Below the pieces are notes generated by a model. It saw nothing but the letters and a program-made list of their open reading frames with translations, searched no databases and was not told where the DNA came from. From Mycobacterium sp. ACS4331 (GTDB lineage Bacteria; Actinomycetota; Actinomycetes; Mycobacteriales; Mycobacteriaceae): a DNA stretch of 64,000 nucleotides. The translations under genes and the position numbers were made by a program. The stretch's first letter is position 1, and the number at the start of each line of letters is the position of its first letter. Below are positions 58,888 through 64,000 of this stretch, piece by piece. The DNA lies in contig NZ_LZHW01000007.1 in the NCBI RefSeq assembly GCF_001667265.1, positions 1 through 64,000 of the forward strand, read 5' to 3'.

Positions 58888-59039
58888 AGAGGGTTCGGCC
58901 CCGCCGGCACTCGGTCTGAACCGGCGAGACCTGGTGGGTGTCCAGGTCGACCTGGACACCCACGTCATGTCGGCATTGCCGATCAGGTCCGATGGCAAAC
59001 GTTGGTGTCTGCAATCGTCATCTGTGTAAGAGTTCGTGC

Positions 59040-59726
59040 GTGGGGAGAGAATCGAACGACGGATTGGCGGGCCGAATGGCGGCGCTGGCCCGAGAACTTG
59101 CGGTGCCCCTGGGCGTCGACGACGTGCTCGGCAACGTCACCAAGACCGTGCTCGAGATGCTGCCGGGCGCCGAGATGGCCGGCTGCCTGCTGTTCACCAA
59201 GGCCGGCAGATACGAGACGCAGGCCGCCACCTCGGAACTGCTGTACGAGCTGGACGCCCTGCAGGTGGAGTACGGCGAGGGGCCCTGCGTCGAGGCGGCG
59301 GTCGACGAACTCATCGTCCGCACCGACGATTTCGCCGAAGAGCCCCGCTGGCCCCGGTACTCCGCCGAGATGGTCAAGCGTGGCCTGCGCAGCGGCCTGT
59401 CGTTCAAGCTCTACACCAGCCAGCGCAATGCGGGGGCACTGAACATCTTCAGCTCGCAACCGCGGGCCTTCACCAGCGAGGACGAGGCCGTCGGGCAGGT
59501 GCTGGCGGCCCACGCCGCGGCCGCGATCATCGCCAGCAGGCAGGGTGAGCAGCTTCAGTCGGCGCTGAGCAGCCGGGACATCATCGGTCAGGCCAAGGGC
59601 ATCATCATGGAGCGGTTCAACGTCGACTCGGTGCGGGCGTTCGAGATGCTGCGGCAACTGTCGCAGTCAGCCAATGTCAAGCTCGTCGAGATCGCCCAGC
59701 AGGTCATCGCGACCAGGGCTAACTGA
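59040..59726 (+). CDS. GAF-ANTAR domain RNA-binding regulator
   Basis: 228-residue putative antitermination regulator. The N-terminal GAF domain (about residues 15-155; VEYGEGPCVEAA and the RSGLSFKLYTSQRNAGALNIFS block) is followed by a short coiled coil and a C-terminal ANTAR domain, LSSRDIIGQAKGIIMERFNVDSVRAFEMLRQLSQ. ANTAR domains bind dual hairpins in nascent RNA to prevent termination; the GAF domain senses a ligand. It starts at GTG 59040; ATG 59076 is an alternative, and the longer open frame to 58938 is not conserved. Its RNA targets are unknown. Confidence 0.85.
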   Translation: MGRESNDGLAGRMAALARELAVPLGVDDVLGNVTKTVLEMLPGAEMAGCLLFTKAGRYETQAATSELLYELDALQVEYGEGPCVEAAVDELIVRTDDFAEEPRWPRYSAEMVKRGLRSGLSFKLYTSQRNAGALNIFSSQPRAFTSEDEAVGQVLAAHAAAAIIASRQGEQLQSALSSRDIIGQAKGIIMERFNVDSVRAFEMLRQLSQSANVKLVEIAQQVIATRAN

Positions 59727-59758
59727 GGCCGTCACCGCTGACGCGTCTCGGGCGCAGC

Positions 59759-59815
59759 CGAGATTGCCTCCAGGGCTGTGCACCGTGGCGTTCCACGACC
59801 CTCACGGCAATCTCG
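59759..59815. terminator. Hairpin between the convergent GAF-ANTAR and nagE genes
   Basis: CGAGATTGCC (59759-59768) pairs with GGCAATCTCG (59806-59815) over 10 bp. The loop itself holds a small CGTGG-CGTT-CCACG stem (59784-59797). It fills most of the 100-bp intergenic gap and probably ends transcription from both sides. Confidence 0.6.
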
Positions 59816-59826
59816 CGCGCCGAACC

Positions 59827-61368
59827 TCAGAGCGCGTCGGCGATCTCGTTCTTCAACGCCTCGGCCTGCGTCCCGAACACGGCCTGCACGCTGTTGCCCA
59901 CTTCGATGACGCCCGCGGCGCCCAGTGCCTTCAGCCGGTCCTGATCCACCTTGGAGGGGTCGGCCACCTCCATCCGCAGCCGCGTGATGCACGCATCGAC
60001 GTTGACCAGGTTCTCCCGCCCGCCGAAGGCCGCGATGACCTGCTCAGCCCGACTGTCGGTGACCACCGCAACCGTGGTCGCGGACTCGCCGCCGTCCTCA
60101 AGGTTGGCCTGCTCCTCCGCCTCGAACTCGGCGTCGGGCTCGCGACCGGGGGTGCGCAGATTCCACCGGGTGATGGCGAACCGGAAGATCAGGTAGTAGA
60201 CGACGAAGAACACCGCACCCATGACGATCAGCAGGGGGATGTTCTTGGCCGCCGGGGCGGTGCCGTACAGCAGGAGGTCGATGAGTCCTGCGGAGAACGA
60301 GAAGCCGAGATGGATGTCGAGCAGGTATGCCACGGCCAGCGAGAGTCCGGTCAGCAGCGCGTGAATCACATAGAGCGGGAACGCCACGAACATGAACGCG
60401 AACTCGAGGGGTTCGGTCACGCCGGTCAGGAACGCAGTCAGGGCGGCCGCCGACAGGATGCCGACCGCGATCCTGCGCTGCCGCCGGTTGGCCACCTGGA
60501 TCATCGCCAGCGCAGCGGCGGGCAGGCCGAACATCAGGATCGGGTAGAAGCCGGAGGTCAGCAGGCCCGCGGACGGGTCGCCGGAGGCGAATCGGGTGAG
60601 TTCACCGGTGACCGCGGACCCGTCGGGCGCCTGATAGTCGCCGTAGATGAACCACACGTAGGAGTTGAGGATGTGGTGCAGGCCCATCGGGATCAGCATG
60701 CGGTTGGCGAAGCCGTAGACGAACGCGCCCAACGCGCCGGCACCGCCGATGAACGTCCCCAGACCGGTGAGCACATAGTCGAACAGCGGGTAGCAGTAGC
60801 TCATCACGAATGCGATGAACAGTGACGCCAGGGAGACCACGATGGGCACGAACCTGCGACCGCCGAAGAAGCCGAGGTACGACGGAAGTTCGATGGTGTG
60901 GTACCGGTCGAACAGCGCCGCGGTCACCAAACCGATCACGATGCCGCCGAACACGCTGTAGTTGATCATCGCCTGATCGCCGGCCTTGTCGACTTCGCCG
61001 GCCAGCACGATCGGCGACATGGTCGTGAAGACCGCGTCCATCACCAGGTAGCCGACGACGGCGGCCAGCGCCGTGGAACCGTCTGCCTTCCTTGCGAATC
61101 CGATGGCGACGCCCACGGCGAACAGCAGCGGCAGATTCGTGAACAGCGCGCCGCCGGCAGCGCTCATGGCGTCGAAGAACGGCCCGATGACGGGCGTGTC
61201 GATGCGGCCCAGCAGGTCGTCCTGGCCGAGCCGCAGCAGAATGCCCGCCGCCGGCAGCACCGCGATGGGCAGCATGAGGCTCTTGCCGAGCCGCTGCAGC
61301 AGTGCGAAACCGGGAATGTGCAGGCCCGATTTCTTCGACGCCCCTTGCGATTTGACGGTGTCGCTCAT
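59827..61368 (-). CDS. nagE: PTS N-acetylglucosamine-type EIICB permease
   Basis: 513-residue phosphotransferase-system sugar permease. The EIIC membrane domain (about residues 20-410, eight to ten helices) contains [13 protein letters not shown] and [13 protein letters not shown], the conserved sugar-binding GxTEPxEF motif. The EIIB domain at the C-terminus has phospho-acceptor C460 in [11 protein letters not shown]. Its neighbours (EIIA, nagB, nagA) identify the sugar as N-acetylglucosamine. It starts at ATG 61368 behind GAAAGGT, shortening a longer frame. It is divergent from crr-nagB-nagA. EI and HPr are not in the window. Confidence 0.9.
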   Translation of the reverse strand: MSDTVKSQGASKKSGLHIPGFALLQRLGKSLMLPIAVLPAAGILLRLGQDDLLGRIDTPVIGPFFDAMSAAGGALFTNLPLLFAVGVAIGFARKADGSTALAAVVGYLVMDAVFTTMSPIVLAGEVDKAGDQAMINYSVFGGIVIGLVTAALFDRYHTIELPSYLGFFGGRRFVPIVVSLASLFIAFVMSYCYPLFDYVLTGLGTFIGGAGALGAFVYGFANRMLIPMGLHHILNSYVWFIYGDYQAPDGSAVTGELTRFASGDPSAGLLTSGFYPILMFGLPAAALAMIQVANRRQRRIAVGILSAAALTAFLTGVTEPLEFAFMFVAFPLYVIHALLTGLSLAVAYLLDIHLGFSFSAGLIDLLLYGTAPAAKNIPLLIVMGAVFFVVYYLIFRFAITRWNLRTPGREPDAEFEAEEQANLEDGGESATTVAVVTDSRAEQVIAAFGGRENLVNVDACITRLRMEVADPSKVDQDRLKALGAAGVIEVGNSVQAVFGTQAEALKNEIADAL

Positions 61369-61393
61369 ACTGAGTGACCTTTCTTTCGCAGTC

Positions 61394-61403
61394 TTGCGCG
61401 CAA
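61394..61403. promoter_or_regulatory. Palindrome between nagE and crr
   Basis: TTGCGCGCAA is a perfect 10-bp palindrome in the 86-bp divergent region between nagE and the EIIA gene. It is a possible operator shared by both units. It does not match the DasR/NagR consensus, so the regulator is unknown. Confidence 0.3.
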
Positions 61404-61454
61404 CCCTATCCGAGTGCATATCCTGAGGCAGGGGATCAGGCAAAGGGGTTGCCC

Positions 61455-61919
61455 ATGAGCAGGACGCCGGTGTTGGCCGCGGTCGCGGGCACTGTGGTGG
61501 CGCTGCGCGATGTGCCCGACCCGGTGTTCTCCCAGGGCATGGTCGGGTACGGGGTCGCGATAGCTCCGCCGCATCAGGTCATCGACGCGGTCGCCCCGGT
61601 CGCTGGGACGCTGCTCAAGCTCATGCCGCACGCCTACGTCATCCTCACCGGCGACGGCGTCGGGGTGCTGGTTCACCTGGGCCTGGACACCGTGCGTCTG
61701 GAGGGTGCGGGCTTCACCACCCACGCGGCCCAGGGCGACACCGTCACCGCCGGGCAGGTCATCACCACCTATGACGTCCCGTCTGTGGTCGCCGCGGGTA
61801 TGAATCCCGTTGTGCCCGTGGTCGTCATGGACGAACGCGAGCCCGCCAACATCGACGTGGCGGTCAGTGCCGGGGACCCGGCGGCGCCGCATCAGACCCT
61901 GTTCACCGTGCAGAGGTGA
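61455..61919 (+). CDS. crr: PTS EIIA component (glucose/GlcNAc type)
   Basis: 154-residue EIIA-Glc-fold protein that receives phosphate from HPr and passes it to the EIIB domain. The active-site His is H74 in [15 protein letters not shown]60 in [10 protein letters not shown] aligns with the second active-site His of the family. The N-terminal [22 protein letters not shown] block is typical. It starts at ATG 61455 and is followed 10 bp later by nagB. Having EIIA as a separate gene facing nagE is consistent with an EIICB that lacks its own A domain. Confidence 0.9.
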   Translation: MSRTPVLAAVAGTVVALRDVPDPVFSQGMVGYGVAIAPPHQVIDAVAPVAGTLLKLMPHAYVILTGDGVGVLVHLGLDTVRLEGAGFTTHAAQGDTVTAGQVITTYDVPSVVAAGMNPVVPVVVMDEREPANIDVAVSAGDPAAPHQTLFTVQR

Positions 61920-61929
61920 GGCGGCAGCC

Positions 61930-62715
61930 GTGGAGGTGGTGATCCTGCCGGATTCGGCCGCGATCGCATCGCTGGCCGCCGACGCCGTGGGCGCGCTGCT
62001 GGCGCGACGGCCGACCGCGGTGCTCGGGCTGGCCACCGGGTCCTCGCCCCTGGCGATCTATGACGAACTGGCCGCCCGGTGCGCTGCGGGCACACTCAGC
62101 TTCGCCGCCGCCCGTGGGTTCACGCTCGACGAGTATGTCGGGCTTCCGGCCGACCACCCCGAGCGCTATCGCAACGTGATCGACGCGGTCTTCGTGTCGC
62201 GGGTGGATTTCGCGCCCGGCGCCGTGCAGGGGCCCGACGGTCTGGCCGCCGACATTCCGGCCGCGTCAGCGGCGTATGAGGCGGCGATCGCGGACGCCGG
62301 CGGTGTGGACCTGCAGATTCTTGGAATCGGCACCGACGGGCACATCGGCTTCAACGAACCGGGTTCGTCGCTGGCCTCGCGCACCCGTATCAAGACGCTG
62401 GCGCGGCAGACCCGGATCGACAACGCGCGCTTCTTCGGCGACGACGTCGAGGCGGTTCCCACGCACTGTCTGACACAGGGGCTGGGCACGATCATGGATG
62501 CGCGGCACGTGGTGCTGGTGGCGACGGGCCGCCCCAAGGCCGAGGCGGTGGAGCACCTGGTCGAGGGACCGGTCAGTGCGAGATGGCCGGCGACCATCCT
62601 GCAGCACCATCCCCATGTGACGGTGCTGCTCGACGACGACGCCGCGCACCGGCTGCAGCTCGCCGACTACTACCGCGAGACCTACCGCGGCAAGCCGAAG
62701 TGGCAGGGGATCTGA
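61930..62715 (+). CDS. nagB: Glucosamine-6-phosphate deaminase NagB
   Basis: 261-residue enzyme converting glucosamine-6-phosphate to fructose-6-phosphate and ammonia. The family signature FTLDEYVGLPADHPERYRN (catalytic Asp), the LGIGTDGHIGFNEPGSSL motif and AVPTHCLTQGLGTIMDA are intact. GTG 61930 (VEVVILPDSA) is taken as start; the upstream open frame overlaps crr and is not conserved. It is followed after 1 bp by nagA. Confidence 0.93.
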   Translation: MEVVILPDSAAIASLAADAVGALLARRPTAVLGLATGSSPLAIYDELAARCAAGTLSFAAARGFTLDEYVGLPADHPERYRNVIDAVFVSRVDFAPGAVQGPDGLAADIPAASAAYEAAIADAGGVDLQILGIGTDGHIGFNEPGSSLASRTRIKTLARQTRIDNARFFGDDVEAVPTHCLTQGLGTIMDARHVVLVATGRPKAEAVEHLVEGPVSARWPATILQHHPHVTVLLDDDAAHRLQLADYYRETYRGKPKWQGI

Positions 62716-62716
62716 C

Positions 62717-63865
62717 ATGCTGATCACCGCCGATGCCGTCGCGACAGGCTGGAAGTTGCTGCGGCCGGGCTGGATTGAAGTCTCGGCCGACGGGACCGTG
62801 GCCGGGCTGGGTGAGGGCGCCGCGCCGCGCCCCGCCGACGTCGACCTCGGTGCGGTGACGGTCGTGCCAGGCTTCGTCGACACCCACGTGCACGGCGGGG
62901 GAGGAGCGGGCTTCGCCGCCGGCGGAGCTGACGGCGGCCCCGCCGACACGGCGACGGCCGTGCGTTTTCACCGCAGACACGGCACGACCACGCTGGTGGC
63001 ATCGCTGGTTTCGGCCGGTCCCGACGAAATGCTGCGCGGTGTGGCCGAACTCGCCGACGAGGCCCGGGCCGGCTTGATCGCGGGGGTGCACCTGGAAGGC
63101 CCCTGGCTGGCGGTGAAGCGGTGTGGGGCACACGATCCCGCCGTTCTGCGTGACCCGGATCCAGAAGAGGTGGCGCGCCTGTTGAAGGCGGGCGGAGGCA
63201 CCGTTCGGATGGTCACGGTGGCCCCGGAACGCGACGGTGCGCTGGCGGCCATCGAACGCATCGTCGACGCCAGCGCCGTCGCGGCCGTGGGACACACCGA
63301 GGCCACCTACGACCAGACCCGAGCCGCGATAAGTGCGGGCGCAACCGTTGGGACGCACCTGTTCAACGCGATGCGTCCGATTCACCATCGCGAACCCGGG
63401 CCGATCATCGCACTGGTCGAGGATCCGCGGGTCACCGTTGAGCTCATCGCGGACGGCGTGCACGTCCTACCGGCGTTGTACCGCCACATCACTGACAGCG
63501 TCGGTCCCAAACGGGTCACGCTGGTGACTGACGCAATGGCTGCGGCAGGTATGCCCGACGGGTCCTACCGATTGGGGCCGCTGGCGGTGGACGTCCGTGG
63601 CGCTGTGGCGCACGTGGCGGGCTCCACCACGATCGCCGGTGGTACGGCCACCATGGACCGGCTGTTCCGTTTCGCGGTGTCGCACTGCGGTTTGGCCGGC
63701 GATGAGGCCGTGCTGCTCGCGGTGCGCCAGACGTCGATCAACCCGGCGCGTGCACTGGGACTGCCCGGTCACGGCCTCGCCGTCGGAGCGGCCGCCGACC
63801 TGGTGGTACTCGACGCGGATCTTCACGTCGCGCGCGTGCTGCACCGCGGCAGATGGGTGACCTGA
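62717..63865 (+). CDS. nagA: N-acetylglucosamine-6-phosphate deacetylase NagA
   Basis: 382-residue amidohydrolase-fold enzyme removing acetate from GlcNAc-6-phosphate. Metal and substrate residues are in DTHVHGGGG, GVHLEGPW (metal Glu), VGHTEATYDQ (metal His), GTHLFNAMRPIHHREPG (metal His) and LVTDAMAAAGM (catalytic Asp). It starts at ATG 62717, one base after the nagB stop, so it is translationally coupled. With nagE, crr and nagB it completes uptake and catabolism of GlcNAc from chitin or peptidoglycan. Confidence 0.93.
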   Translation: MLITADAVATGWKLLRPGWIEVSADGTVAGLGEGAAPRPADVDLGAVTVVPGFVDTHVHGGGGAGFAAGGADGGPADTATAVRFHRRHGTTTLVASLVSAGPDEMLRGVAELADEARAGLIAGVHLEGPWLAVKRCGAHDPAVLRDPDPEEVARLLKAGGGTVRMVTVAPERDGALAAIERIVDASAVAAVGHTEATYDQTRAAISAGATVGTHLFNAMRPIHHREPGPIIALVEDPRVTVELIADGVHVLPALYRHITDSVGPKRVTLVTDAMAAAGMPDGSYRLGPLAVDVRGAVAHVAGSTTIAGGTATMDRLFRFAVSHCGLAGDEAVLLAVRQTSINPARALGLPGHGLAVGAAADLVVLDADLHVARVLHRGRWVT

Positions 63866-63868
63866 CGG

Positions 63869-64000
63869 TCAGGGGTGCCAGTGGCCGTGGTTCCAGTGGC
63901 CCTTGCCCTTACCGCGTGGGCCGTCGTCGTAGACGACCTGCACGCCGGGCACTTCGATGCATGCGCTGGCGTAGCCGTACGGCCCGGTGACGCAAATGTC
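63869..64000 (-). CDS. Small secreted Gly/His-rich protein, C-terminal part (runs off window)
   Basis: Only the last 43 codons are in the window, reading DICVTGPYGYASACIEVPGV and ending GKGHWNHGHWHP before TGA. Two Cys eight residues apart from neighbouring residues (C3, C14 of the visible part) and a basic, His/Trp-rich tail suggest a small exported protein. Such proteins are common in mycobacteria and have no known function. It is convergent with nagA. Confidence 0.6.
   Translation of the reverse strand, partial: DICVTGPYGYASACIEVPGVQVVYDDGPRGKGKGHWNHGHWHP

Noticed and set aside
61369..61454. A DasR/NagR operator in the nagE-crr region.
   Set aside because: No match to the ACTGGTCTAGACCAGT-type consensus; only an unrelated short palindrome is present.

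Overview
The window is high-GC actinobacterial DNA and almost certainly comes from a fast-growing mycobacterium (Mycolicibacterium type). From its first base to about 48.4 kb it follows the gene order of the Mycobacterium tuberculosis rpfA to Rv0910 segment, as recalled from knowledge of that genome. The order runs rpfA, moaD2, moaA2, a YccF protein, cspB, Rv0875c/Rv0876c-like genes, a DUF3027 gene, a MarR gene, an rRNA methyltransferase, sepH, serC, an AurF-like gene, fprB, citA, gltA2, arfABC, prrA, accD3, echA6, an Rv0906-type hydrolase, an Rv0907-type serine hydrolase, ctpE and an Rv0909/Rv0910-type pair. That backbone carries insertions expected of a saprophyte: transporters, acyl-CoA ligases, a DevR/DevS-like pair, an ABC-F protein, a carotenoid-oxygenase operon and a complete N-acetylglucosamine PTS cassette.

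Layout. 0-2.9 kb: cell-wall resuscitation (rpfA with a long riboswitch leader and a CRP site), molybdopterin genes, cold shock. 2.9-12 kb: thiol-dependent hydroquinone reductase, endonuclease IV, MFS exporter, MarR-methyltransferase unit, the division regulator SepH and serine synthesis. 12-26 kb: diiron oxygenase, FprB, two citrate synthases, PdxH, two MFS exporters with TetR or MarR regulators, an FAD oxidoreductase. 26-29 kb: FKBP, the arfABC operon and the response regulator prrA, with no prrB beside it. 29-40 kb: a heterodimeric ABC exporter behind a SoxR/MerR-type promoter, a LuxR regulator, two acyl-CoA ligases, a degenerate GGDEF protein and a pentapeptide-repeat protein. 40-48 kb: accD3, echA6, hydrolases, CtpE and a putative toxin/antitoxin pair. 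48-52 kb: a DevS/DevR-like oxygen or redox two-component system, a DosR box and a truncated phosphoketolase-like gene. 52-59 kb: an ABC-F ATPase with a short leader peptide, small membrane and GNAT genes, and a thiolase / carotenoid oxygenase / duplicated HxlR regulator operon. 59-64 kb: a GAF-ANTAR protein, then nagE diverging from crr, nagB and nagA.

The strongest candidates for something undescribed are four. (1) A DosR-type box sits between devR and a gene for a phosphoketolase N-terminal-like protein whose catalytic motifs are lost. (2) A 19-bp-spacer SoxR/MerR-like promoter feeds a putatively leaderless 44-codon ORF that is stop-start coupled to a heterodimeric ABC exporter. (3) A 10-codon leaderless leader precedes the ABC-F gene, with two mutually exclusive hairpins. 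(4) A tandem HxlR protein carries two identically spaced HxxC-x9-CxxC motifs. No tRNA, rRNA, CRISPR array, insertion sequence or prophage was seen. Coding density is very high, with many 4-bp start/stop overlaps and many start codons lying 6-8 nt behind a TANNNT hexamer, which suggests leaderless transcripts.
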